Below the pieces are notes generated by a model, which made no database searches, was not told where the DNA came from, and saw only the letters and a program-made list of their open reading frames with translations. A stretch of DNA of 64,000 nt from Streptomyces cupreus (GTDB lineage Bacteria; Actinomycetota; Actinomycetes; Streptomycetales; Streptomycetaceae), in the NCBI RefSeq assembly GCF_014257025.1, contig NZ_JACMSF010000015.1:1-64000 (forward strand), given 5' to 3'. The position numbers and the translations under genes are program-made. This document shows, one piece after another, positions 50,313 to 60,710 of this stretch; position 1 is the first letter of the stretch; the number at the start of each line of letters is the position of its first letter.

Positions 50313-50383
50313 CCGAGGTTCCCGCACGTCTGTATGACAAGGTGGAGGCAGGCCCGGCTGGGTGTCGGGTCCGGACGTGAGGT

Positions 50384-52459
50384 GTGCGGGGCGTGCTTGG
50401 ACGGCGTTGGCGGCGGGTCGCCAGTCAGGTCGGGCGCAGCGTCGCGGTGTGGGCGGTGTCGACGCTCACCATGCTGGTGCTCGCCGGGATCCTGCCGGAC
50501 TTCCAGCTCCAGTCCGCCGACGGTGACAGCGCGACCCGGATCGCCGTCACCGCCGCGTTCGGCGCCGGTGCCTTCGGTGTGCTGTCGGCCCTCGTCTGGC
50601 CGCTGCTGGTCCGGCTGCTGCTGCTCGTGCCCGCGCTCGTCCTCGGCCTGCTGGTCTTCTTCCTCAACGGCGCCCTCCTGCTGGTCGCCCTGCGGCTGAA
50701 CCCCGCCGAGCGCGGCGGCGCCGCCTGGGAGACGGCCGTGGTGGTCGCCGCCGTGATGTCCGCGGTCGCCTCCGCCACCGGCGCCGCCCTCGCCGTACGC
50801 GACGACGACGCCTACCGGCGCCGGCTGTACCGCCTGGCCGACCGCCGGCGTGGCACCGGGCCGCCGTGTCCGTCCACTCCGGGCACCGTCTTCGTCCAGC
50901 TCGACGGCGTCGGGCACGACGTGCTGCGCAGCGCCGTCGGCACGGGACTGATGCCGACCCTCGCCCGCTGGACCGGCGGGGACCGCCCCACCCACCGGCT
51001 GACCCCCTGGCGCACCGACTGGTCCAGCCAGACCGGCGCCAGCCAGCTCGGCATCCTGCACGGCAGCAACCACGATGTCCCGGCCTTCCGCTGGTACGAC
51101 AAGGACAGCCGGGAGGTGATGGTCTGCAACCGCCCGACCAGTGCCGCCGAACTCCAGCGCCGCGCCGTCGAGACGTCCGGCGACGGCGGACTCCTCACCG
51201 TCGACGGTGCCAGCCGGGGCAACCTGTTCAGCGGCGGCGCCGAGGAACAGGCCCTGGTGCTCTCCATCGCGACCCGGCGCCGCAGCCGCGAGAACCGCTC
51301 CCGCGCGGGCTACTTCGCCTACTTCTCCGACCCGGCGAACGCCGTGCGCACCGCGCTGTCGTTCATCGCCGAGGTCGGCCGGGAGATCGGCCAGTCCACC
51401 CGGGCCCGGCTGCGCAAGGCCCGCCCCCGGGTCTCGCGCGGCGGCCTCTACCCCTTCGTACGGGCCTTCGCGACCGTCGTCGAACGGGACGTCGTCGTCG
51501 CCGCGGTGATGGGCGACATGCTCGCCGGACGCACCGCCGTCTACGCCGACCTCGTCGCCTACGACGAGGTGGCCCACCACTCAGGACCGGTGAGCCGGGA
51601 CGCCGACAAGGTCCTCGAACGCCTCGACCGCGCGCTGGAACTCATCGAGAACGTCGCCGAGCACGCCCCGCGCCCGTACCGGATCGTCGTGCTCTCCGAC
51701 CACGGGCAGAGCCCCGGCGAGACCTTCCGCTCCCGCTACGGCCTCCCCCTCGGCGACCTGGTGCGGGCCGGCTGCGGGCTGCCCGTGCCGCGCAGGGCCC
51801 GCCGGACCCACAGCGGCGCCGAGGCCCGTACGGCGGTGCGGGCCGCGCTGCGCATCCCCGTCGAGGAGCGCGGCGAGAGGCACCGCCCCACCCGCCGTTC
51901 GGAGCCGATCGTGCTGGCCTCCGGCAACCTCGGCCTGATCTCCTTCCCGGACGTCCCCCACCGGATGACCAAGGAGGAGATCGACGCCCGCCACCCCGCG
52001 CTGCTGACCACCCTCGCCAACCACCCCGGCATCGGCTTCCTCCTGGTCCGCAGCGAGCGGCACGGCGGCGTCGTGCTCGGCCCGTTCGGCGCCGAGATCC
52101 CGCTGGACCGCCTCGACCAGGAGCCGGGCCCGCTCGCCCCCTTCGGGCCGGGCGCCGCGGACGCCGTGCGGCGCACGCACTCCTTCCCGCACACCGCCGA
52201 CATCATGGTCAACTCCATGTACGACCCCGCCGACGGCGAAGTCCTCGCCTTCGAGGAGCAGATCGGCTCGCACGGCGGACTCGGCGGCGCCCAGGGCAGG
52301 CCCTTCCTGCTCTCCCCCCTCGCCCTGTCCGCGCCGGTCGAGGACGGGGCGGACCTCGTCGGCGCCGAGCACCTCCACCGTGTGCTGCGCCGCTGGCTCG
52401 AGGAGTCCGGCGGGCCACAGGTGCCGGTGGAACCCGAGGCCGAGGAGCGGGCGGCCTGA
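50384..52459 (+). CDS. Membrane-anchored phosphodiesterase (phage-holin-like N-terminus + alkaline-phosphatase-type domain)
   Basis: A 691-residue fusion. Residues 15-130 hold four transmembrane helices of the holin_4-like type (TLTMLVLAGILPDFQLQSAD between helices). Residues 165-670 form a type I phosphodiesterase/nucleotide-pyrophosphatase-like domain: metal aspartate in VFVQLDGVGHDVL, a probable nucleophile in SQTGASQLGILHG, D/H ligands in DEVAHHSGP and VVLSDHGQSPG and a late histidine in IGSHGGLGG. Substrate unknown; it probably acts outside the membrane. Confidence 0.85.
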   Translation: MRGVLGRRWRRVASQVGRSVAVWAVSTLTMLVLAGILPDFQLQSADGDSATRIAVTAAFGAGAFGVLSALVWPLLVRLLLLVPALVLGLLVFFLNGALLLVALRLNPAERGGAAWETAVVVAAVMSAVASATGAALAVRDDDAYRRRLYRLADRRRGTGPPCPSTPGTVFVQLDGVGHDVLRSAVGTGLMPTLARWTGGDRPTHRLTPWRTDWSSQTGASQLGILHGSNHDVPAFRWYDKDSREVMVCNRPTSAAELQRRAVETSGDGGLLTVDGASRGNLFSGGAEEQALVLSIATRRRSRENRSRAGYFAYFSDPANAVRTALSFIAEVGREIGQSTRARLRKARPRVSRGGLYPFVRAFATVVERDVVVAAVMGDMLAGRTAVYADLVAYDEVAHHSGPVSRDADKVLERLDRALELIENVAEHAPRPYRIVVLSDHGQSPGETFRSRYGLPLGDLVRAGCGLPVPRRARRTHSGAEARTAVRAALRIPVEERGERHRPTRRSEPIVLASGNLGLISFPDVPHRMTKEEIDARHPALLTTLANHPGIGFLLVRSERHGGVVLGPFGAEIPLDRLDQEPGPLAPFGPGAADAVRRTHSFPHTADIMVNSMYDPADGEVLAFEEQIGSHGGLGGAQGRPFLLSPLALSAPVEDGADLVGAEHLHRVLRRWLEESGGPQVPVEPEAEERAA

Positions 52460-52568
52460 GCCGGATAAATCGGGTGACTACGCCAGCTGTCAATTGAGAA
52501 CCTCGACGGCGAGCAACCACCTACGCGAGAGCGGCGCCGGTTTAGGCGCAAAGAAGGGAGCCCCTGCT

Positions 52569-53630
52569 TTGCAGGCTGCCGTCACCGTCACCCCTGCCCG
52601 TCTTCCCGAACTCCTCCTCGGTCTCGCCACCGTGCGGCCCGTGTTCGTCTGGGGTGCCCCCGGCATCGGAAAGTCCTCCCTGGTGCGGGACTTCGCCGAG
52701 TCGCTGGGCCTTGAGTGCGTGAGCCTGCTCGGCACCCAGCTCGCGCCCGAGGACCTGATCGGCGTGCCGCAGATCCGTGACGGGCGGTCGGTGTTCTGCC
52801 CGCCGGAGACGATCGCCCGCGACGAGCCGTACTGTCTGTTCCTGGACGAGCTGAACGCGGCCACGCCGGATGTGCAGAAGGCGTTCTACTCGCTGATCCT
52901 GGACCGCCGTATCGGCAACTACGAGCTGCCAAAGGGATCGATCGTCATCGGGGCCGGCAACCGTGCCACCGACAACGCGCTCGCCCGCCCGATCGCCTCC
53001 GCGCTGGTCAACCGCCTCACCCATGTGCATCTGGAGGCGTCCCCCAAGGACTGGCTGGTCTGGGCCGCGAACAACGGCGTCCACCCCTGGGTGGTGGACC
53101 ATCTCACCGACCGGCCCGACCATCTGTGGTCCAAGCCGCCCAAGACCGAGGAGCCGTTCTCCACGCCCCGTTCCTGGCACATGCTCTCCGACGCGCTGCA
53201 CTCGTTCGGGCGTGACCTGGACGAGGAGACCCTGAAGGTCCTCGCGCACGGCACGCTGACGCCCGCCCACGCGACCGCGTTCTGCGGCTACGTCAAGATC
53301 GTCCGCAGCCGGTTCGGCATCGAGGCGATCATCAAGGGCGACGCCCGCTGGCCGAACCGTCCGGAGGACCGCGATCTGCTCTACTACCTCGCCGACTCCT
53401 TCCGCGGCCGGCTGATCAAGGAACTGCCCGCGGGCAAGGAGCACATGTCGGCGAACGGCCGTCAGACCGCCTACCGCGCCAAGTCGTTGCTCGTACAGCT
53501 CGCGGAGATCTCCGTCGAGGTCGCCCAGACCGTCATCGCCTCCGACGCCGACGGCAATCCCGTACTGCCCTCGTGGTTCCTCGTCGAGGCGGCCCGGGAC
53601 ATGCCGCGTCTGGTGGAGGCGCGCCGGTGA
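52569..53630 (+). CDS. MoxR-type AAA+ ATPase
   Basis: A 353-residue AAA+ ATPase. Walker A is VWGAPGIGKSSLVRDF near residue 33, Walker B YCLFLDELNAATPDVQKA near 95, sensor 1 VIGAGNRATDN near 133, and an arginine finger in ALVNRL. It lacks a membrane segment. The start is taken as TTG at 52569, because AAGGGAG lies 8 nt upstream and no ATG or GTG fits. It overlaps the next gene by 4 nt; MoxR/vWA pairs act as metal-insertion or protein-remodelling chaperones. Confidence 0.85.
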   Translation: MQAAVTVTPARLPELLLGLATVRPVFVWGAPGIGKSSLVRDFAESLGLECVSLLGTQLAPEDLIGVPQIRDGRSVFCPPETIARDEPYCLFLDELNAATPDVQKAFYSLILDRRIGNYELPKGSIVIGAGNRATDNALARPIASALVNRLTHVHLEASPKDWLVWAANNGVHPWVVDHLTDRPDHLWSKPPKTEEPFSTPRSWHMLSDALHSFGRDLDEETLKVLAHGTLTPAHATAFCGYVKIVRSRFGIEAIIKGDARWPNRPEDRDLLYYLADSFRGRLIKELPAGKEHMSANGRQTAYRAKSLLVQLAEISVEVAQTVIASDADGNPVLPSWFLVEAARDMPRLVEARR

Positions 53631-55417
53631 GCCGTAACCGGCCGAAGAAGCGGGACCTCGCGGCGGAGGCCTTCGGCGAGGGGATGCGCCTGGTGAAGGC
53701 CAACCCGGCGCTGGCGGCCGTGGAGTTCGACGTGTGCCGCCAGGAGAACTGCGTGCTGGCCCCGCGCGAAGGGCTCGTACGCGTCTGCTCCTCCGCCACC
53801 CTGCACATCCACCCTGATCGCCTGGCCGACCCGGCCGCCTGGGCATGGGCCCTCGCCCACGCGATCCTCCACCTCGGCTTCGGTCATGTGCCGGCGGCCA
53901 AGGGCGAGCGCGTGCAGCCCGACGCCTGCGACCTCGCCGCCCGTTGCGTCGTCGTCAACCGCTTCCTGCTCGGCTTCACCATCGGCAGGACCCCGGAGGG
54001 CCTTCCGGCCTCCTATCCCGACGGCGACGAGGAACAGCTCGCCGCGCGCTGGCGTCGCGACGGCATCCCGGCCGTGTACGAGCGCTGCGGCACCGCGGGC
54101 GACGAGCCGGACCTGCGCCTCGTGGAGTGGCACGGCTGGTACGGGCAGCCGCCCGACCACCAGCTCGCCTTCGCCACCGCGCTGACCCGGACCGTGTCCG
54201 CGGCGATGGACATGGCGGGCGGCCGCCGCGACAGCCTGGCCGACGAACCGGCCCGGCAGCGCCCCTGGCAACGCGCCCTGAGCTGGTTCATCGCCTCCTA
54301 CCCGCTGCTCGCCGGGATCGCGGCCGGCATCAAGCTGGTCGCCGACGCCGAACTCGCCCGCGCACACGGCATCTCCGTCGCCGCGGTCAACGCCGAGGCG
54401 GGCGAGATCTACATCAACCCGCTCAGCGTCTTCGAGGACGAGGAGTGGCGGTTCGTCCTCGCCCACGAGATGCTGCACGCCGCCCTGCGCCACAGCGACC
54501 GCTGCGGCACCCGTGACCCCTACCTCTTCAACATCGCCTGCGACTACGTCATCAACGGCTGGCTGAAGGAGATGGACGTCGGCACCATGCCCGAGGGCCT
54601 GCTGTACGACGCCCAGCTCGCCGGGCTGTCCGCCGAGGAGGTCTACGACCGCCTCGCCGGCGACCTGCGCCGGATGCGGCGCCTTTCCACCCCGCGCGGC
54701 AAGGGCGTCGGCGACATCCTCGGCGCCCCGCTGTGCCCGCCCGGCGACTACGTCGACCTCGACGAGTTCTACCGGCGCGGCCTCTACCAGGGCCTGGATC
54801 TGCATCAGCGGCAGGAACGCGGCTTCCTGCCCGGCGGCCTGGTCGAGGAGATCCGCGCACTCAGCCATCCGCCGCTGCCCTGGGACGCGCAACTGGCCCG
54901 CTGGTTCGACGAGTTCGTGCCCCGTCCGGAGCCGGTACGGACGTACGCCCGCCCGGCGCGCCGCCAGGCCTCCACGCCCGACATCCCGCGCGCGGGACGC
55001 TACTTCCCGCCGGAGGAGATCGCCCGCTGCACCTTCGGCGTGGTGCTGGACACCTCCGGCTCCATGAACCGGGTCCTGCTGGGCAAGGCGCTGGGCGCCA
55101 TCGCCTCCTACGCCGAGGCCCGGGACGTGCCCGCCGCGCGGGTGGTGTTCTGCGACGCGGCCCCGCACGACGCGGGCTATGTGCCGGTCACGGAGATCGC
55201 CGGGCGGGTGCGGGTGCACGGCCGGGGCGGCACGGTGCTCCAGCCGGGCATCGATCTGCTGCACCGCGCGGACGACTTCCCGCCCGGCGCGCCGATCCTG
55301 GTCATCACCGACGGCTGGTGCGACGTCCTCAGGGTGCGGCGCGAACACGCCTACCTGATCCCGCAGGGAGCCCGGCTGCCGTTCTCCGCACGCGGGCCGG
55401 TCTTCCGGGTGAGCTGA
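53627..55417 (+). CDS. DUF2201-type metallopeptidase-like / vWA protein, partner of MoxR
   Basis: A 596-residue protein. The N-terminal half has two metallopeptidase-like helices: HAILHLGFGH near residue 77 (no glutamate) and HEMLHAALRHSD near 281, a full H-E-x-x-H plus third histidine. The C-terminal 140 residues are a vWA domain with an intact MIDAS motif in VVLDTSGSMN (D-x-S-x-S) near residue 473 and ITDGWCD later. Paired with the MoxR gene by GTGA overlap, it should be the ATPase's effector. The target is unknown. Confidence 0.87.
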   Translation: MSRNRPKKRDLAAEAFGEGMRLVKANPALAAVEFDVCRQENCVLAPREGLVRVCSSATLHIHPDRLADPAAWAWALAHAILHLGFGHVPAAKGERVQPDACDLAARCVVVNRFLLGFTIGRTPEGLPASYPDGDEEQLAARWRRDGIPAVYERCGTAGDEPDLRLVEWHGWYGQPPDHQLAFATALTRTVSAAMDMAGGRRDSLADEPARQRPWQRALSWFIASYPLLAGIAAGIKLVADAELARAHGISVAAVNAEAGEIYINPLSVFEDEEWRFVLAHEMLHAALRHSDRCGTRDPYLFNIACDYVINGWLKEMDVGTMPEGLLYDAQLAGLSAEEVYDRLAGDLRRMRRLSTPRGKGVGDILGAPLCPPGDYVDLDEFYRRGLYQGLDLHQRQERGFLPGGLVEEIRALSHPPLPWDAQLARWFDEFVPRPEPVRTYARPARRQASTPDIPRAGRYFPPEEIARCTFGVVLDTSGSMNRVLLGKALGAIASYAEARDVPAARVVFCDAAPHDAGYVPVTEIAGRVRVHGRGGTVLQPGIDLLHRADDFPPGAPILVITDGWCDVLRVRREHAYLIPQGARLPFSARGPVFRVS

Positions 55418-55481
55418 GCCGGAATGTGATCGGATGGTGCACACGGACCCCGAACACGGGACCTCACTGAAGGGATTCATC

Positions 55482-55910
55482 GTGGCAACCACGCGCTCCG
55501 CACACACCGTGTGGGAAGGCAACCTGTTCCAGGGCAACGGCGTCGTCACCTTCGACTCCTCCGGAGCCATCGCCGCGCAGCCGGTGTCGTGGCCCTCGCG
55601 CGCCGAGGCGGCAGGCGGCAAGACCAGCCCGGAGGAGCTGATCGCGGCCGCGCACTCCAGCTGCTACTGCATGGCCTTCTCCAACGGCCTGGACAAGGCC
55701 GGCACCCCGCCCACCAAGCTGGTCACCTCCGCTGATGTGACCTTCCAGCCGGGTGAGGGCATCACCGGCATCCACCTCACCGTCGAGGGCACGGTGCCCG
55801 GCATCAGCGAGGAGGCGTTCCTCGCCGCGGCCGAGGACGCCAAGGCCAACTGCCCGGTCAGCCAGGCCCTCAAGGCCGTCCCGATCACCCTGTCCGCGAA
55901 GCTCGCCTGA
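55482..55910 (+). CDS. OsmC family peroxiredoxin
   Basis: A 142-residue protein with the OsmC/Ohr fold. The first redox cysteine lies in AAAHSSCYCMAFSNGL near residue 58, and the second in DAKANCPVSQALKAV near 126, the usual spacing. It reduces organic hydroperoxides with a lipoyl- or thioredoxin-type reductant. GTG 55482 follows AAGGG; an upstream in-frame ATG adds 16 unlikely residues. A 14-bp terminator follows. Confidence 0.9.
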   Translation: MATTRSAHTVWEGNLFQGNGVVTFDSSGAIAAQPVSWPSRAEAAGGKTSPEELIAAAHSSCYCMAFSNGLDKAGTPPTKLVTSADVTFQPGEGITGIHLTVEGTVPGISEEAFLAAAEDAKANCPVSQALKAVPITLSAKLA

Positions 55911-55928
55911 GCGTAGAGGATCATGGTT

Positions 55929-55960
55929 CGCGCAGGCCGCCCACCCGGGCGGCCTGCGCG
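55929..55960 (+). terminator. 14-bp perfect hairpin after osmC
   Basis: CGCGCAGGCCGCCC and its exact complement are separated by ACCC. The hairpin begins 19 nt after the osmC stop. No T tract follows, as is common in this genus. Confidence 0.8.
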
Positions 55961-56009
55961 ACGTCGGTTCGGGGTATGACATGGACGCCGATGAGTCGGA
56001 AGGACCGCG

Positions 56010-57392
56010 ATGGGGACGGGAACGGCAGGGAGCGCGACGGTGCTTGACTCCGCCACTCGGGAACTCACCCGTATTCTCCTGCTGTTCAGCCTGGGCTGCC
56101 GGGTCCGCCCGCCCGACCCCGCCCCGGAGGGCCTCGTCGACCGGTTCCCGTTCGGCCGGTTCAGGCCGCATCTGGAGTCCGGCGAGGCGGTGCTGCCGGT
56201 ACCGGTGCTGACCGAGCGAATAGCCCCGGGCGATCTGAGGCTGCCCGACGGCGACCACGGCCTCGTCCTCTCCTCCGTCGACCTCCTCGTCGTCGCCACC
56301 CCGCGCGGGGACGCCACCCTGCTCCTGGACTGCGAGTTCGCCGGAGACACCGACGCCCTCGCCGTCGCCTCCTGGCTCGCCACCACCTGCTTCGAGCGCC
56401 ACCAGCTGGAACTCGGTGACCGGCCGCTGCTGGAGGCGCTGAGGGAACGCCTGGGCCTGACGGAACCCCTCACCTTCGGCCTGAACGTGCACCAACTCGT
56501 CTACCCCGGCGGCCGGTTGCGCGAGGAACTGCTCGCCCACGCCGACGAGAGCCGCCAGTCCGCGCTGCTGAACCGGATCATCTACCGGGGCAAGATGCCG
56601 GCCGAGGCCGCCGAGCGGCTCACGGTCAGCGTGCCGCCCAACCTCAAGAACCACGGCGTCACCCTCTCCGCCCACGGCCGCGGTGTCTCCGTCCAGGCGG
56701 GCTGGGCCACACACGTGGAGAACGGTCTGGCCGTGGTCGCCCTCGGCATGATCTCCGCGCTGGCCGTCCTCCAGCGCACCCGGCTCGCGGCCTTCGCGAT
56801 GATGAAGCAGAACGAACAGGCCCTGACCGACTCGCCCTCCGAGGTCCGCACTCTGATCTCCCGCCTCTCGGACGGCGTCAACGAGCTCCAGCTCGACCTC
56901 GCCTTCGGGGTCGAGGCGTACGTCGACAGCCTCCTGATCCCGGAGATGCTCACGGAGGGTTTCCAGTCGTCGCTGCGCGACATCCTCGGCATCCGCGACA
57001 GCCTCGACAACTCGGCCCGTATGGTCGAGCGCCTGACCTCCGTCATCAACGCCCGCTCGGCCGCCCTGGACGCCGCCCTCGCGGACCGCGACGAGCGTCA
57101 GAACCGCGTCATCTCCGCGCTGGTCGCCGCCGCCACCCTGATCGCCCTGCCGCCGACGCTGCTGCTGGCCTTCTTCGGCGTGAACGCCACCAACGTGGAC
57201 GAGGGTCGCTCCATCCTCGACCTCGGCCGGTACGGCACCGCGTACGCTCTGGCCTGGCTGCCCTTCGTCGTTCTGGTCGTGATCGGATACTTCCTGCTCC
57301 GGAGGGTCAGCAGACGGTCCGGCAGCCTGCTGTCCGCGTCCGACGCGCCGACCGCTCCGGTGCCCGCACCTCGTACCTCGACCGGGAGTTGA
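56010..57392 (+). CDS. CorA-like membrane protein with GVN in place of GMN
   Basis: A 460-residue protein with a large cytoplasmic alpha/beta N-terminal domain, a long helix (about 250-370, DSPSEVRTLISRLSDGVNEL onward) and two C-terminal transmembrane helices joined by FFGVNATNVDEGRS. The plan is that of CorA-type Mg2+/Co2+ channels, but the hallmark G-M-N reads G-V-N, so ion selectivity is uncertain. The ATG follows GGAAGGA. GCCTG-N15-GGGTAT (55952-55977) upstream is a weak SigB-type promoter candidate. Confidence 0.8.
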   Translation: MGTGTAGSATVLDSATRELTRILLLFSLGCRVRPPDPAPEGLVDRFPFGRFRPHLESGEAVLPVPVLTERIAPGDLRLPDGDHGLVLSSVDLLVVATPRGDATLLLDCEFAGDTDALAVASWLATTCFERHQLELGDRPLLEALRERLGLTEPLTFGLNVHQLVYPGGRLREELLAHADESRQSALLNRIIYRGKMPAEAAERLTVSVPPNLKNHGVTLSAHGRGVSVQAGWATHVENGLAVVALGMISALAVLQRTRLAAFAMMKQNEQALTDSPSEVRTLISRLSDGVNELQLDLAFGVEAYVDSLLIPEMLTEGFQSSLRDILGIRDSLDNSARMVERLTSVINARSAALDAALADRDERQNRVISALVAAATLIALPPTLLLAFFGVNATNVDEGRSILDLGRYGTAYALAWLPFVVLVVIGYFLLRRVSRRSGSLLSASDAPTAPVPAPRTSTGS

Positions 57393-57398
57393 CCGATC

Positions 57399-58148
57399 AT
57401 GCCGCGACGACCCGCCGTCTCCGCCCACCGCGGCGGCTCCGAACGCGCCGGCGCCGCCACCTGGGAGGCGTACGAGGACGCGCTGCTCAGCGGCGCCGAG
57501 TACGTCGAGTTCGACATCCGGCGGACCGCGGACGGCATGCTCGTCGTCTACCACGACGCCCGGGCCGACCACACCGGACCGCCGCTGTCGACGATCACCC
57601 ACGCCGAGCTGAGCGAGCGGACCGGATACGCGGTGCCGGTCGTCGACGAGGTCATGGAGCTGATCGCCGGGAAGCTCGTGGGCCATCTGGACCTCAAGGA
57701 GGTCGGCTACGAGCGTGAGGTGATCGACCGCGCCGTCGCCCTGCTCGGGGAGGACGGCTTCGTCGCCACCACCCTGGAGGACCGTTCCATCGCGGCGATC
57801 TCCCGGGACTTCCCCCGGGTGCGCACGGCGCTCTCGCTCGGCCGCAACCGTGACGAGATCGGCTGGGCCCGGCTGCCCGGGACCCGGCTCAGCGAGCTGC
57901 TGCCCATGCGCCGGGTGCGCGCCTGCGGGGCCGGCGGGGTCGCCGTGCACCAGCAGCTGGCCCGGGCCAGCGTGCTGCGGGAGGCGACCCGGCACGGCCT
58001 GTTCACCATGGTGTGGACGGTCAACGACGACACCCTGATGCGGACCTTCCTCGACCATCCCCGCGTCGACGTGCTGATCACCGACCGGCCCCGGCGTGCC
58101 GTGGCACTGCGCGGTGAGCCCAGGGAGCCGGAGCGTGTGATCGGCTGA
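57399..58148 (+). CDS. Glycerophosphodiester phosphodiesterase
   Basis: A 249-residue TIM-barrel hydrolase that releases glycerol-3-phosphate from glycerophosphodiesters. Catalytic features: VSAHRGGSERAGAAT (H-R-G), VEFDIRRTADGMLVVYHD (E-x-D and second histidine), GHLDLKE, and a C-terminal TVNDDTLMRTFLDH segment. There is no signal peptide, so it is cytoplasmic. It lies 6 nt after the CorA-like gene and is probably co-transcribed. Confidence 0.9.
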   Translation: MPRRPAVSAHRGGSERAGAATWEAYEDALLSGAEYVEFDIRRTADGMLVVYHDARADHTGPPLSTITHAELSERTGYAVPVVDEVMELIAGKLVGHLDLKEVGYEREVIDRAVALLGEDGFVATTLEDRSIAAISRDFPRVRTALSLGRNRDEIGWARLPGTRLSELLPMRRVRACGAGGVAVHQQLARASVLREATRHGLFTMVWTVNDDTLMRTFLDHPRVDVLITDRPRRAVALRGEPREPERVIG

Positions 58149-58175
58149 GCTTTCCGCACCGGCCCGCCGGGGTAC
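58149..58175 (+). promoter_or_regulatory. SigB-type promoter candidate upstream of dnaK
   Basis: GCTTT (58149-58153), 16 nt, GGGTAC (58170-58175) fits the SigB consensus. It begins 1 nt after the GDPD stop and would give a leader of about 65 nt. The -35 part of this consensus carries little information, so support rests mainly on GGGTAC. Confidence 0.45.
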
Positions 58176-58182
58176 CCGGACC

Positions 58183-58212
58183 ATTGACAACAGCTCACTC
58201 AAGTTTTGTGCT
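58183..58212 (+). promoter_or_regulatory. dnaK promoter overlapped by a HAIR-like HspR site
   Basis: A consensus -35 TTGACA (58184-58189) is followed after 17 nt by TGTGCT (58207-58212). Overlapping it is a HAIR-like element: the right half ACTCAAG (58197-58203) is perfect, the 7-nt spacer is correct and the left half ATTGACA matches CTTGAGT at 4 of 7 positions. The HspR repressor of Streptomyces binds CTTGAGT-N7-ACTCAAG at heat-shock promoters. Confidence 0.6.
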
Positions 58213-58248
58213 GGAGTTCGGGAAGTGCCCTGGCGGAAGGGGACAGCG

Positions 58249-60108
<1,860 letters not shown>

Positions 60109-60111
60109 GCG

Positions 60112-60219
60112 TCAGCGGCGGGTCGTCTCCCAGCCCCGCCGCTCCGGGCGCCAGATCAGTCCGGTGACGAGCAGGGCGAGGACGACGTACGGCAGGACGC
60201 CCCAGAGGAGGGTGGTCAT
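60112..60219 (-). pseudogene. narI: Truncated narI (nitrate reductase gamma subunit)
   Basis: Only 35 residues remain (start MTTLLWGVLPYVVLALLVTG). They match the first transmembrane helix of NarI; the family is about 230-250 residues with five helices and two haem b sites. The stop at 60112 lies 4 nt from the end of dnaK, so the lost part was probably removed by deletion up to that gene. The start overlaps the narJ stop by 4 nt, as in intact nar operons. Confidence 0.85.
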
Positions 60220-60710
60220 CGGCGCGTCCCGGTGGGTGCGGTCGGCAGCGTGGCGCACACGGCGTCGAGGACGGTGGCGTACGGTGTGCCGAAGTCGGTG
60301 AGCCGGGAGCGGAGTTGCTCCAGGCCGTCGCGGTGTTCGAGGAGCAGGTCGGTGTTGCCGGTGCGGGCGGCGAACTCCAGTACCGCGGGCAGGAAGTCGG
60401 GCAGCTCCTCGCCGCTGAACTCCAGGCCGTGCTCCCGGTAGACGTCCTTGAAGCGGACCAGCGACATCCCGCGCCGCCGGGTGTCCCCGTCCCGCCACCA
60501 GCTCAGGTACAGACTGTGCCGGTTCTTGATATCGAAGACCTGCACATAGTGCGCGGCCAGTTCCTGGGCGTCGGTGACCGCCGCGTGGTCAGTGAACTCC
60601 CGTAGCTGGGGGGCGGCTTCGCGCAGCAGCGGAAGCCGGGCGCGGAAGTCGTCGTCGGGGTAGGTCAGGCAGAGCGCCGCCGCCTGGTAGAGCACCGCGT
60701 CCGAGGGCAT
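60216..60710 (-). CDS. narJ: Nitrate reductase assembly chaperone NarJ
   Basis: A 164-residue helical chaperone that in intact systems holds apo-NarG while the molybdenum cofactor is inserted. Family features: LCLTYPDDDFRARLPLL at the start, AHYVQVFDIKNRHSLYLSWW and DGDTRRRGMSLVRFKDVYREHG (the NarJ signature), then ELPDFLPAVLEFAAR. It is complete in length, but its client subunits are not: the preceding gene is a narG-narH chimaera and narI is cut off. It is probably a relic. Confidence 0.9.
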   Translation of the reverse strand: MPSDAVLYQAAALCLTYPDDDFRARLPLLREAAPQLREFTDHAAVTDAQELAAHYVQVFDIKNRHSLYLSWWRDGDTRRRGMSLVRFKDVYREHGLEFSGEELPDFLPAVLEFAARTGNTDLLLEHRDGLEQLRSRLTDFGTPYATVLDAVCATLPTAPTGTRR

